A program made the translations under genes and the position numbers. A model generated the notes under the pieces. That model did no database searches. It was given only the letters and a program-made list of their open reading frames with translations, and had not been told where the DNA came from. This document shows positions 18,010-27,685 of a stretch of DNA of 54,161 nt, in pieces; position 1 is the stretch's first letter, and the number at the start of each line of letters is the position of its first letter. The DNA comes from an uncultured Ruminococcus sp. (GTDB lineage: Bacteria > Bacillota > Clostridia > Lachnospirales > Lachnospiraceae), in contig USFD01000009.1 in the NCBI GenBank assembly GCA_900553885.1, positions 1 through 54,161 of the forward strand, given 5' to 3'.

Positions 18010-19107
18010 TTAACCTTGATTTTTCTCTGTACTGTCCTTTTCTCCCGGCGGTCTCAGATCTACGACTGAATTTCTGGCCAGAAGCGTACAGGCTTCATGT
18101 ATTTCTCTCGGACCCTGCGTCCCTGTTTCTTCCTCTCCCCGTTCCTTTTGCTCTATCATATCAATTACAACCCTGCAGGCTGTGTAGCCGATACTGCTGA
18201 GCGGAAGAGAGATCGTGGTAAGAGGCGGTTTATAATAATTGGACAGATCCCGGTTATCAAAGCCTACTACGGAGATATCTTTTCCCGGGAGAATTCCTCT
18301 TTCCTCCAGACGGTCATAGACTCCGCCGGCCATAATATCGTTCATACAGAAAATAGCCGTCACGCCTCTGGACAGCAGATAGTCGGTATGCTGATAACCG
18401 CTCTCCCGATTCCAGTTTCCCTGTACTACAATATCCGGGTCGAAGAATATCTTCTGGTCATACAGAGCCTTCTGATATCCCCGGAGTCTGTCGTGGGTGT
18501 GAATACTCTCTTCCTTTCCCGTAATCACCCCGATAGACCGATGGCCCCGCTCGGTCAGATAGCGGATCAGAGTATACGCCCCGTTTTTATCGTCGACAGC
18601 GACAGACGGATATTCTTCTGATTTGCTGTAGCCGTAGGCCATGCTGGCGGGAACCGGAAGATGCTCCGGAAGACATTTTCTCAGAATCCGTTCATGAGCT
18701 GTCACATAGATAATCCCATCCACCTGTTTGGAGAGAAGCTCCCGGATTTCCTTCTCCACAATTTTTACGAAAGAGTCATTTGCATAGTAGGCATCCTGAT
18801 ATTTCTTATACAGACGGAGATTGGTCAGAAGAACATGATATCCTCTTTCTTCGCAGCATTGTGTAATTCCGTCAATAATGCCGGGAGTACAGAAAACCGT
18901 AAGATCTTCCGCGACCACACCAATTGCCTGGCTCTTTTTCAGCTTCAGATTCTTGGCAATGCTGTTGGGCGTATAGTTCAGCTCTTTCACAACCTGCAGA
19001 ACTCTTTGTCTTGTAGCCTCGCTTGCATTCGGCTTGCCGTTTAATATATTGGACACTGTTGCGATGGAAACACCGCATCTCTGTGCAATCTCTTTGATAG
19101 TTACCAT
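18010..19107 (-). CDS. LacI-family transcriptional regulator
   Basis: The 365-residue repressor-type protein has the N-terminal LacI helix-turn-helix (TIKEIAQRCGVSIATVSNILNGKPNASEAT split across residues 3-31) and hinge helix region (NYTPNSIAKNLKLKKSQAIGVV). A periplasmic-binding-like effector domain (60-340) follows, with the usual GDR/HRSIGVITG and AIFCMNDIMAGGVYDRL strings. It sits between the GH127 operon and the giant surface protein gene, both of which carry TTAAACGTTTAA sites, so it is the natural candidate to bind them. The inducer is probably an arabinose oligosaccharide or a product of it, by inference. Its own promoter lacks this palindrome. The start has AAGGGGA about 7 nt upstream. 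Confidence 0.93.
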   Translation of the reverse strand: MVTIKEIAQRCGVSIATVSNILNGKPNASEATRQRVLQVVKELNYTPNSIAKNLKLKKSQAIGVVAEDLTVFCTPGIIDGITQCCEERGYHVLLTNLRLYKKYQDAYYANDSFVKIVEKEIRELLSKQVDGIIYVTAHERILRKCLPEHLPVPASMAYGYSKSEEYPSVAVDDKNGAYTLIRYLTERGHRSIGVITGKEESIHTHDRLRGYQKALYDQKIFFDPDIVVQGNWNRESGYQHTDYLLSRGVTAIFCMNDIMAGGVYDRLEERGILPGKDISVVGFDNRDLSNYYKPPLTTISLPLSSIGYTACRVVIDMIEQKERGEEETGTQGPREIHEACTLLARNSVVDLRPPGEKDSTEKNQG

Positions 19108-19185
19108 TCCTGTTCCCCTTCGATAAAATGATCAACCTTCTTCAAGCCCGGATCCTCCTGCATTCTTTATATAGAATAACATATT

Positions 19186-19209
19186 TGGGACACATTTTTC
19201 AATGTCCCA
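19186..19209. promoter_or_regulatory. inverted repeat in the lacI promoter region
   Basis: Perfect arms TGGGACA and TGTCCCA are separated by 10 bases. On the minus strand the loop includes the possible -35 TTGAAA, with TATTCT 18 bp downstream as a candidate -10. This differs from the TTAAACGTTTAA sites, so another regulator may control the LacI gene. Confidence 0.35.
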
Positions 19210-19284
19210 GAATTTTCCGGATCCCAAAAAATCAGTGAAAATCCCCGGATATCTTCTGCAGTTTCTCCGCAGAATACGCGGCGT

Positions 19285-19324
19285 CAAAAAACCGCACCGG
19301 CAGTCTGTGCTGCCGGTACGGTTC
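19285..19324 (-). terminator. strong terminator of the giant surface protein gene
   Basis: A GC-rich stem (ACCGTACCGGCAG pairing with CTGCCGGTGCGGT around a 6-nt loop) followed on the minus strand by TTTTTT lies 36 bases after the stop codon. Confidence 0.9.
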
Positions 19325-19359
19325 TCAGTTATCGGAATATGACCATACGCTCTGCCATT

Positions 19360-22300
19360 TTATCCGCGGCGTCTTCTCATTCCGACAATCCATACAATAC
19401 CTGCTGCCGTAATTACGACAAGCATGCCGTAAGCCATAACCGGACTGTTATCTCCGGTCTGTACAGCAGCTTCGGTATTCTGCTCTTTGTCCACGCCTGA
19501 TCCGGCGTTTCCGCTGGGATCTTTATCTGATCCGTTTCCGGTATTTCCGTCCGGTTTTTCACCCGGTCCGCCGCCCGGTTTCTGTCCCGGCTTATCGCCC
19601 GGCTCTTCTCCCGGCTCTTCTCCCGGTTCTTTTCCCGGTTCTTTTCCCGGTTCTGCTTTCTCAAGTGCCTCAATGGCATCCTTAAGCGCTGCCGCCAGCG
19701 CATCAATCTGATCCTGCGTTGCATCCGGATCATTTGCTGCAGCAACCGCGTCTGTCAGAGCGTTCTGCATTGCTTCCCAGCTCTCTGCCGTATAATCATC
19801 CTTATTGAGCTTCTCAGCCCCGGCGATCAGATCGCGGATTGCATCAAGATTCACATCTTCACGGACTTTTTCAAGACCGTCGATTGCAGCCTGAAGGGCG
19901 TCTGCCGCCTGATCAACTGCTTCCTGATCTGCCGCTGCATCCAGATTTACACGATGTGCATCCGCAAGTGCTTTTGCAAATGCTGCCCATGTTTCCTCTG
20001 TATAATCTGCCCTGTTATAGCTTTCTGCTTCCTTGATCAGTGCTTCAAGAGCTGTCTTGTCCGCTTCTGCCGGCGGTTCCGGTTCCGCTGCAACAAGTGC
20101 GCCCATTGCTTCATTCAGAAGAGCGGTTGCCTCGTCAACTGCCGTCTGATCCGTATTCTCATCCGCTGCTACGTTCTTCGCATTTTCAAGAGCTCTTGCG
20201 AACTCAGCCCAGGAGTCTGCCGTATAATCCGCTTCCACTCTCTTTTCAGCTTCTTCAATTGCAGCATTGAGAGCGTCTTTCATAACCGGCTTCTCTTCGC
20301 TGCCTGCAGCAGAGCCATATACTTTCCACTCAATAACGCCTACGCCGCATGCCGGATCGTTGTCATTTAAGAACTGCGGCTCCATTGTCATGCGGAGTGC
20401 TGTTGTACGGATGCCGCCAAGCTCTGTTGTATTATACCGGTCTGCCTCGCATCCCGGTGTAACGTCTGTAAGCTCTGTCCACTCTCCGTCGTCATTCAGA
20501 TACTCGAATGTAACAGATTCCGGCATCTTATGACCGCCATTGTCTGTAAAGTAATATACATCCGTGCTGTCCAGGATCATCGGTTCATCCCAGGTGTATG
20601 CAACCCATGCATTCTGAATATTGCCGTCGGCATCATAGCGGTCATTCCAGTTGATCCATGCTCCGTTTGACAGATCACTGGAGGATGCAGGATCGATCTC
20701 ATCATTCATCTTCGGGAGACCGCCCTGATCATAAGGTCTGCCGTCCTGTCCGTCATAATTGCAGATGCCGGACACAGCTGCCAGCGGAGCAATATTGGTC
20801 TTTTCCTCCGGCAGCGGAGCTACCGTGCCGTATACCTTCCACTCCATGATTCCCACGCCGTTTCCATCGTTGGCCTGTTTCATCATGGTTATGCGGATCG
20901 CTGTTGTTGTAACTTCATCAAATGTCGTATTATTGTATCCGTCCATCGCAATATCATATGCGGACGGGTTTTCTACCTTCTGCCAGTTTCCTTCACTGTC
21001 AAGGTATTCATAATAATACTCTTTCGGCGCGTTGATTCCGCCGTTGGAATAATTACCTTCATCTCCGTCATACCAGAAGTAAATGTCGGCACCGTTTAAT
21101 GTCACTTCAGAATTCCATGTATAAGTAACTGTTTCGTAGGAACTTGAATTTCCCCATGTGCCGTATCTGGGTATTGACGGATTGTGTGAATTTTCCGGAA
21201 TCCGTCCGTCATTTACCGCTGACAGATTTTCCCAGGAAGATACATAGCTTGTGGATGCGCTTGCGCTGTAAGCCAGATTACCGTCTGCTGTCGGAAGCGA
21301 CAGAATCAGGTTCGCAAGTTTTGCCGCTGCTGCATCTACTTCTTCCTGTGTCGTATCGCTGCTGTCGCTGATCCGCTGCGCTTCATCAATTGCAGCCTGC
21401 AGTTCAGCCAGCTGATCTTCTGTTGCGTCAAACAGTGACAGATCCAGCGCATTCGCGGTCTCAATCACACGTCTTAACTGTGTCTTGTCAATTACATTTT
21501 CTGCATAGCCGAGAACCTGCCATTCAATCACACCGCATCCCAGTGTCTTGGGTGACATATTCATACGGATTGATGTTGTTGTAACCGGATCGAAGGTGGT
21601 CACATTATACTGGTTCAGCTCCGTACCGCATCCCTGTACGTTCGGAAGCGGGCGCCACTCTCCGTTGGCGTCCTTATACTCATACCATACTTCCTTTGGA
21701 ACAAAGTTTCCATCTGTATAGTAGTATGCGTTGGACTGATAGATCGTAACCTCAGAATCCCAGTCATACTGTACCCAGGCGTCAGCTCCCTGTTCTCCGA
21801 GCCAGTTATGCCATACGCCGTGAGACGTATCTCTGGAGCTTGTGGGATCATAACCGTCATTGAGTCCTGCCACGCCGCCCAGATCCTGCGGTGTGTTGAT
21901 AATAGCGCTGGGCTGTGCGATAAGAGCGACATTTGCCGCTTCTCCCTCGACAACCATAACGGTTACTTCCACACGCATGTCCGTTCCGTCTACTGTTCCG
22001 CCTGCCGCAAAGCTGCCTTTTTCAGCATAGCTGTCTTCTGAAACGGCATCCCATGTGATGGCGCTGTCCTGAACGGTTCCGTCCGGATGAATCACTTCAA
22101 GGGATTCCGGAAGCTGCGGCGCCGTACCGACCTGTGTAATTACAGTGCCGGCCCGTTCGATACCGTCCACATTGCCTGTCATCTCAACTACAACATCTTT
22201 GTATGAAGATATGTCCTCATCATAAACGGTTGACTTTCTGTCTGTTACAGTAAGCCGTACGGTATAAGTTCCGGGTTTGTATGCCTTCATCATGGCATCC

Positions 22301-25300
22301 GGCTGATCCGCATTTGCAAGAACTGCATTTCCGCCGTCCGGCTGATCAATCACGGTCCACTTATACTCCAGCTCATTTCCATATATGGAATCGCCTTTGG
22401 CAGAACCGCTCAGTTCGGCTACTGTAGTATTGGTCGGATTCTGTACGCCGGATGCTTCTGTAATTACCGGCGCGTTCTTTTCCGGTCCCTCACCTACGTT
22501 GAGAGTGATCTCTTTCTCAGCGCTCAGAACGCCGTCGCTTACTGTCAGTTTCACCGTATACCGTCCGGCAAGAGTTGCCGTTACTTCTGCATACGGGTTG
22601 TCGTCAGCGTCAAATGCAAGTTCTGCATCTTCCGGCGCTTCTGTAACTTCCCATTTGTAGGTCAGAGTTCCGTCCGGTGCTCCATCGTCATATGCGGAAG
22701 CCTCCATACGGAACGGTACAAGAGCCTGCGGCTCCTCGTCTGTCTTAACAGAATAGATCTTCGGCGCCTGGTTCTCTCCGCCGTCCATCTTCTCGATGGT
22801 AATCTCAGCGGACTTTCCTGCAGGAACAACTGCATATGCGATGCCTTCATTTCCGGATACATAGCACTGCTCGCCTGCTTCCCCATTCACCTTCACACTG
22901 TAGTAACCGTCTCCGACACCTGCTCCGCTTAACGTAATCTTTGACAGATGTTCTGTACCTGTTGTATTGCTTACAGTCAGGCCAATATAATTGCCGCTCT
23001 CATCGATTACAGCTTTTGTGCAGGAATCCTGCTCCAGTTCTACATATATTTTGTCATCAATGATATTGATTTTCTTGCCGATTCCGTCCAGCGGAGTCAC
23101 TGTATAGCGGCTTCCGTCTTTGGATACTTCAGCGCCGTAACCTGTAAGGCCGAAAATCGGATCTGTTGTTACATCTGCGCTGATCCGCAGCAGAGAACCA
23201 TAAAGTCCTTCATCACTCTCGCCGGAGAAATCATTCCATCCGTTGTTCATAACACGGGTTCCGCCGTCGTTTACATTCTGCGCGCCCTGGCCGCCTTTGG
23301 ATGCTGTATATCTCCAGCTTACAGAACCTACAGAATCTTCGGAAATCTGCCCCATATTAACTGCGTTGAAGTTGGAAAGCTTCGCCGCGTAGTTCACACG
23401 CTGTGCCCATGCGCTGGAATCTGTATCCCAGCCGTTGTCCTGGTAACGCAGCCAGTCGTCCATGATGGATCCTGCAAGGGATGCCGTATACTGGAAGTTC
23501 CACCAGCTCTCGCCTCCACGGAATACGGGATCAGCGTAATAATACCATGTAGGCTGAATACCGCGCATTGCACGGGTCTTCCACTCAGCTCTTTCCATGT
23601 TGCTGAGGGCCTTGTCTACATTTGCATTATCCGGATAATACTCGATCAGTGCTTTTGCGGCAGCATATGCGCCTTCCTCGCCGGTATTATCATACTCAAA
23701 CTCTGAGCCATAAGGATATGCGGCATTTGCCATATTGGTTCCCTTTCTCAGAGCAAATTTTTCCTGAAGATTATCTGCCTCTTCCGTCATGCCTTCCTCA
23801 CGCAGAGCCTCAATGATCTGCGGCACCTGCTGCTCGCCGTAGAATCCGATCTCTCCGGTTCCCACACGGTTGTAGTAAATATTGTATGCTTTATCCAGAT
23901 ACCATTCTGCCGGCTCCCGGTAATCGAGCAGATCCGGGTATGCCTTCTCAATCCGGTACATATTGAAGAATCCGGTAACTTCCATCATTTCGGAATACGT
24001 TCTTGTATACGGAGAGCTTGTATCGCTATACGCACCTGACGCACTCAGATAGTTCGCTACCATATAATTATCCTGTGTATTTTTCATGTATGTGTTCCAC
24101 ATGAAATCAATCAGGTATTTCTCAATGGACTCTACCTCGTCTGCTTCCGGATCCAGATAGTTCTTCATTGTCATAAAGTTAATATTATCATGGCTCCAGT
24201 CATCGCCCCAGTGTGTTCTCTGGCTTGAGTCTTTACCGCTGGAAAGATACCAGTCACTGTAAATTCCATAGGTATCGCTGTCCGGATCGTTATCCTGTGT
24301 TTCATTTACCATGAAATCAGAATGTGCTTCGATCGTCTGGTCCAGTTCTTCCAGTACGTTAAACTCAAACTGCGTAAACTTCTCCTGGCCGTCCAGTTTG
24401 TACTCCACGCGCACACTGTTGTTTCCGATACATCCGAAATTCAGTTCGTAAATATTGTGCCATTCTCCGTTCACTTCTACAGATCTTTTTAATGTAGCTG
24501 AATCTGTATCTGAATGCTCTGTTGTACGGGAGTTATTTACCATTCCGTCCACCTGTTCCGGAATGTGTTCTTCATCCCACGGATCATTTTCATGCACACA
24601 CTGGATGTCTACATTTACGTCTGTGATCCTGCTCGGATCATAGTGCAGATCCAGCTCTGTAGGCATATTGATCGCGGTCTGGAATCCCGGCACTGCAATT
24701 GCATCAATCATTCCTGAATCATACATGATCGAGCGCTGATTGTTCTCACGCTCTTCTACAGAATCCGATGCGTTATTCGGATCCTGGGCACTGTTCTGCG
24801 GCGTATTGTCGCCTGCGCGGACTGCAGAGAACTTGAACTGATATGTCTTGCTCTCGCCCGGCTTCAGCACAAGGCTTGTAGCATCTGTAAAGTATCCGCG
24901 GCCTGTCTTCTGGATATCCTTTGAATGAATGTAATATACCTGGAGACCCGGGAACCAGCCGCCGGTATCGCTTGTCCAGTTTGCGTACAGATTACCGTTA
25001 CGGGTTCCCTGTACACCGTTCATTCCGCCGCCTGTGCTTCCGATCCACTGATCAATGTACTCAATTCTCGCGTCGCTCTCCGGTACAGGAGTAAACATCA
25101 TATAGTTTCCTTCGCCGCTGGTACGGATGGCATATGCATATCCGCTGTCTGCACCTGCAAAAGTATGTACCGTCATCCGGTTGTTGTAAGTATCATTGAT
25201 GTTCGCATACTTGTTGTTCCACGGCATGGGAAGTCCCACATCGCCGAATTCGATATACTGATCACTTGTGTTCTCCAGTGTAATGGACCAGAGCATGGAA

Positions 25301-25860
25301 CCGTCATCTGTCCCCATATCAAAGACTGACTGTACATCGAATCCCTTCATTGTACGCGCGTCCGTAGAATCCAGATCCTGTCCCTTAAAGGTAACTTCCA
25401 CTTTGTCATCCTCTACATCTTTTTCAATGTAAGGATTAGACTCCAGATTCTCAGATGCATTATCGTACGTTGTGGAACCGCCGGCTGCCAGAGTACGGTT
25501 TGTATCTACTTCCACAAATCCGCTCCGGTCTTCCGGGAAAGTTCCGTCCTTGCTTGTTCTGTAGGAAAAGATCATTTCTCCCATCCACTGATGAGCCTCA
25601 TTATTCTGACCTGACGAATCATTGGGCAGAACAAAATTCACATCCTGTCCATAACTGTTTTTCCTGTTGTTGTTAATTGTCAGAGAAGAAATCTGGCCCA
25701 GGTCTCCGATCTCAGCTGTCAGGCTTGCATTGGAGATCTCATCGGATGAAGGTGCTGCCTCGGCTTCCGCCGGCGGTATAACCGACAGAGTGGTCGCTAC
25801 CATAGCCGCGGACAGCAGCAGAGAAATTCCTCTCTTCCTCACCAAATGTCCTTTTTTCAT
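19360..25860 (-). CDS. giant DUF5695-like surface protein, probable glycan hydrolase
   Basis: This 2166-residue surface protein is the largest gene here and has no firm function. The start at 25860 has AAAGGA about 8 nt upstream and opens directly into a signal peptide (1-36). Residues about 40-1020 resemble DUF5695 proteins, with strings such as YPYGSEFEYDNTGEEGAYAA, PTWYYYADPVFRGGESWW and NFQYTASLAGSIMDDWL. Helix-rich repeats suggest an (alpha/alpha)-barrel with beta-sandwich flanks, but this is inference from sequence only. Then follow two PKD-like domains (1027-1228), a Big_4-like domain (1232-1303), three F5/8 type C-like carbohydrate-binding domains (about 1310-1450, 1525-1680, 1687-1853), four FIVAR-like helical repeats (about 1462-1520 and 1862-2067), a Pro/Gly/Glu linker, VQTGD (2133-2137), a hydrophobic segment and RRRR. 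Two LacI operators upstream tie it to arabinoside uptake. A GH121-like beta-L-arabinobiosidase role is a hypothesis. Confidence 0.75.
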   Translation of the reverse strand: MKKGHLVRKRGISLLLSAAMVATTLSVIPPAEAEAAPSSDEISNASLTAEIGDLGQISSLTINNNRKNSYGQDVNFVLPNDSSGQNNEAHQWMGEMIFSYRTSKDGTFPEDRSGFVEVDTNRTLAAGGSTTYDNASENLESNPYIEKDVEDDKVEVTFKGQDLDSTDARTMKGFDVQSVFDMGTDDGSMLWSITLENTSDQYIEFGDVGLPMPWNNKYANINDTYNNRMTVHTFAGADSGYAYAIRTSGEGNYMMFTPVPESDARIEYIDQWIGSTGGGMNGVQGTRNGNLYANWTSDTGGWFPGLQVYYIHSKDIQKTGRGYFTDATSLVLKPGESKTYQFKFSAVRAGDNTPQNSAQDPNNASDSVEERENNQRSIMYDSGMIDAIAVPGFQTAINMPTELDLHYDPSRITDVNVDIQCVHENDPWDEEHIPEQVDGMVNNSRTTEHSDTDSATLKRSVEVNGEWHNIYELNFGCIGNNSVRVEYKLDGQEKFTQFEFNVLEELDQTIEAHSDFMVNETQDNDPDSDTYGIYSDWYLSSGKDSSQRTHWGDDWSHDNINFMTMKNYLDPEADEVESIEKYLIDFMWNTYMKNTQDNYMVANYLSASGAYSDTSSPYTRTYSEMMEVTGFFNMYRIEKAYPDLLDYREPAEWYLDKAYNIYYNRVGTGEIGFYGEQQVPQIIEALREEGMTEEADNLQEKFALRKGTNMANAAYPYGSEFEYDNTGEEGAYAAAKALIEYYPDNANVDKALSNMERAEWKTRAMRGIQPTWYYYADPVFRGGESWWNFQYTASLAGSIMDDWLRYQDNGWDTDSSAWAQRVNYAAKLSNFNAVNMGQISEDSVGSVSWRYTASKGGQGAQNVNDGGTRVMNNGWNDFSGESDEGLYGSLLRISADVTTDPIFGLTGYGAEVSKDGSRYTVTPLDGIGKKINIIDDKIYVELEQDSCTKAVIDESGNYIGLTVSNTTGTEHLSKITLSGAGVGDGYYSVKVNGEAGEQCYVSGNEGIAYAVVPAGKSAEITIEKMDGGENQAPKIYSVKTDEEPQALVPFRMEASAYDDGAPDGTLTYKWEVTEAPEDAELAFDADDNPYAEVTATLAGRYTVKLTVSDGVLSAEKEITLNVGEGPEKNAPVITEASGVQNPTNTTVAELSGSAKGDSIYGNELEYKWTVIDQPDGGNAVLANADQPDAMMKAYKPGTYTVRLTVTDRKSTVYDEDISSYKDVVVEMTGNVDGIERAGTVITQVGTAPQLPESLEVIHPDGTVQDSAITWDAVSEDSYAEKGSFAAGGTVDGTDMRVEVTVMVVEGEAANVALIAQPSAIINTPQDLGGVAGLNDGYDPTSSRDTSHGVWHNWLGEQGADAWVQYDWDSEVTIYQSNAYYYTDGNFVPKEVWYEYKDANGEWRPLPNVQGCGTELNQYNVTTFDPVTTTSIRMNMSPKTLGCGVIEWQVLGYAENVIDKTQLRRVIETANALDLSLFDATEDQLAELQAAIDEAQRISDSSDTTQEEVDAAAAKLANLILSLPTADGNLAYSASASTSYVSSWENLSAVNDGRIPENSHNPSIPRYGTWGNSSSYETVTYTWNSEVTLNGADIYFWYDGDEGNYSNGGINAPKEYYYEYLDSEGNWQKVENPSAYDIAMDGYNNTTFDEVTTTAIRITMMKQANDGNGVGIMEWKVYGTVAPLPEEKTNIAPLAAVSGICNYDGQDGRPYDQGGLPKMNDEIDPASSSDLSNGAWINWNDRYDADGNIQNAWVAYTWDEPMILDSTDVYYFTDNGGHKMPESVTFEYLNDDGEWTELTDVTPGCEADRYNTTELGGIRTTALRMTMEPQFLNDNDPACGVGVIEWKVYGSAAGSEEKPVMKDALNAAIEEAEKRVEADYTADSWAEFARALENAKNVAADENTDQTAVDEATALLNEAMGALVAAEPEPPAEADKTALEALIKEAESYNRADYTEETWAAFAKALADAHRVNLDAAADQEAVDQAADALQAAIDGLEKVREDVNLDAIRDLIAGAEKLNKDDYTAESWEAMQNALTDAVAAANDPDATQDQIDALAAALKDAIEALEKAEPGKEPGKEPGEEPGEEPGDKPGQKPGGGPGEKPDGNTGNGSDKDPSGNAGSGVDKEQNTEAAVQTGDNSPVMAYGMLVVITAAGIVWIVGMRRRRG

Positions 25861-26019
25861 AACTTTTTTCCTTTCTGCCACTGGCATACGTACGCTTCGG
25901 ATCATAGCTGCGCACAAATGCCTGCCCTTTAGTTACTGGCTGCTGCTGATTTCTTTTCCGCAGCAAAAGAAATCCGTATCAGCCGGCAGAGTATAATCCT
26001 GATTCCTGATTCCCAGCAA

Positions 26020-26031
26020 TTAAACGTTTTA
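26020..26031. promoter_or_regulatory. LacI-type operator in leader of the giant surface protein gene
   Basis: TTAAACGTTTTA (11 of 12 to the palindrome) lies 160 bases upstream of the start codon and about 93 bases downstream of the proposed -10. Confidence 0.7.
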
Positions 26032-26123
26032 TAAACTTTTTAAAAGCCGGCAGGCCTGTTTTACACTCTGTCTGTTTTTTTCCTCTTTCCACCACTCCTT
26101 CTTATTTTCATTATATATTTAGA

Positions 26124-26152
26124 ATATTATCATTTATTTGTCATATATGCAA
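26124..26152 (-). promoter_or_regulatory. promoter of the giant surface protein gene
   Basis: On the minus strand TTGCAT (26147-26152), a 17-bp spacer and TAATAT (26124-26129) form a possible promoter. An operator lies 8 bp upstream and another about 93 bp downstream, the same bracketed plan as at the GH127 operon. Confidence 0.5.
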
Positions 26153-26158
26153 ATAGAA

Positions 26159-26172
26159 ATTAAACGTTTAAT
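26159..26172. promoter_or_regulatory. LacI-type operator, perfect 14-bp palindrome
   Basis: ATTAAACGTTTAAT is a perfect palindrome, immediately upstream of the promoter of the giant surface protein and 140 bp from the leader operator. Confidence 0.8.
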
Positions 26173-26188
26173 ATTAGTGATTATGCAC

Positions 26189-26230
26189 AAAAAAGACAGG
26201 AGCGGAGCAAAACTCCATTCCTGTCTTTTC
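26189..26230 (-). terminator. terminator of the zinc-ribbon/YARHG operon
   Basis: A stem of AAAAGACAGGA and its complement, with an inner GAG/CTC pairing, lies 11 bases after the last gene. On the minus strand it ends in TTTTTT. Confidence 0.85.
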
Positions 26231-26240
26231 CATTTTTCTT

Positions 26241-27668
26241 TCAGAAATCATACGCACTCACTGGGAGATAGGATAATTTCCACTCGGTTCCGTCTTTCTC
26301 GTAACTGAGATATTCTGTTATCTCATAATTATCTTCTCCCGGCCTGTCGCTCCAGGAGCGGCGGTAGGTTTCTTTTTTGTCAATTGTCACATAGAGACCG
26401 ATGTATGACGAACTGGGCTGGGAATCAAGCTCAACATCCATATTATTGAGCTGGAGAGTTACCACACCGCTGTCCTTGCCGTCTCCTTTCAGATTTTCTA
26501 CCAGGTTCTCATAATCCTCTTTGACGTAGCCCTCGGAAATGGCCTCCTCTGTAAAGCAGTCTTCTACTTCGCTGAAATCCTTGCCTTCGAGAGCGCTCTC
26601 TACAACCTTCTTAATATCGTCACCGGCCTGAGCCGCCACCTGCTCCACCGTCTCCTGAGATGGAACCAGTTCAATATAAGACTCGTCAACACCATAACTG
26701 TAAACCGGAAGGAAACTGTTGTAATCTTCCATTCCCTCCTCGCTGACAGTCATCTGATACTGGCCTGTAAACAGATACGGAATCGTGATTGTTTTCATTC
26801 CGTCTTCCACAGATGCATCCGAGCTGTCTACCTGTACTCCGTTCAGCGACATTTCCGCATTCTCGGGAATTGTCATCTGAACCCCGCTGGCCCAGCTGTC
26901 AGAGGACGTTACCTTCCAGTCATCCCAGAACAGGAAGCGCTTGTCATCTGACTTTGTTACTGTTACATAGCTGTAACTCTTTTCCTCTGAACCTTTCAGG
27001 CGATACTCTATCGCATAAATCTTTACATCATTGTTCTTTTTCTTCGATCTCTGATCTGAATCTCCGCTGTCTGAAAGAGAACTCAGATTATCCATATACT
27101 CTTTTTCTTCCTCTGACGCTTCTGTAATCCTTACGGATTCATAATCGTCAATCTCGGTATTATTTGCATTTGCATTGACATACATCTGCTTGCTTAAGAG
27201 GTCGCTGTCGGGGAAACTGCAGTAATCATATGCCTTTCCCCATTCATGGTTCATAGCTGCTTTCCAGTAATTGAGAGCAGTGGTCTCAGGAGAAAACCGG
27301 TCTCCTGTTACTTTTACCAGCCCCACGATCAGACCTACGGCAATCACAGCCTCCGCTATCACAGCAATCAGCAGTTTCGGAACCGGTTTCTTCTGTTTCT
27401 GCACAGAACCGCCTGAAGGCTGCCCTCCGTAATATCCCGGATCTGAATAAGGCGGTTCCTGCCAGGCTGTCCCGCCGTCTGTTCCCGGCTGCTGTTCCGG
27501 CCCCGGCTGCCAGGCCGCTCCTTCATTTACCGGCTGCTGATCCTGTGCCGGTGTATCTCCCTGAAACTCCTGTTCTTCCGGCGTCTCTACCTCTCTCAGA
27601 GGGGTTCCGCATGCCTCGCAGAACATAGCTTCATCATCGTTTTTTGTACCGCAGTTTGGACAAAACAT
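26241..27668 (-). CDS. zinc-ribbon membrane protein, TcaA-like
   Basis: The 475-residue protein has an N-terminal cytoplasmic zinc ribbon (C3-x2-C6 / C17-x2-C20), a Gln/Pro/Gly-rich linker, one transmembrane helix (about 99-119) and a large outer part. The outer part contains a segment like TcaA extracytoplasmic domains (LNYWKAAMNHEWGKAYDYC), an Ig-like fold and a final NTF2-like region. TcaA-type proteins act at the cell wall and affect glycopeptide sensitivity in staphylococci; whether this holds here is unknown. It is the last gene of a three-gene operon and follows the YARHG gene by 17 bases, with a terminator right after. Confidence 0.7.
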   Translation of the reverse strand: MFCPNCGTKNDDEAMFCEACGTPLREVETPEEQEFQGDTPAQDQQPVNEGAAWQPGPEQQPGTDGGTAWQEPPYSDPGYYGGQPSGGSVQKQKKPVPKLLIAVIAEAVIAVGLIVGLVKVTGDRFSPETTALNYWKAAMNHEWGKAYDYCSFPDSDLLSKQMYVNANANNTEIDDYESVRITEASEEEKEYMDNLSSLSDSGDSDQRSKKKNNDVKIYAIEYRLKGSEEKSYSYVTVTKSDDKRFLFWDDWKVTSSDSWASGVQMTIPENAEMSLNGVQVDSSDASVEDGMKTITIPYLFTGQYQMTVSEEGMEDYNSFLPVYSYGVDESYIELVPSQETVEQVAAQAGDDIKKVVESALEGKDFSEVEDCFTEEAISEGYVKEDYENLVENLKGDGKDSGVVTLQLNNMDVELDSQPSSSYIGLYVTIDKKETYRRSWSDRPGEDNYEITEYLSYEKDGTEWKLSYLPVSAYDF

Positions 27669-27685
27669 CTCTTCACCCGCCTTTC

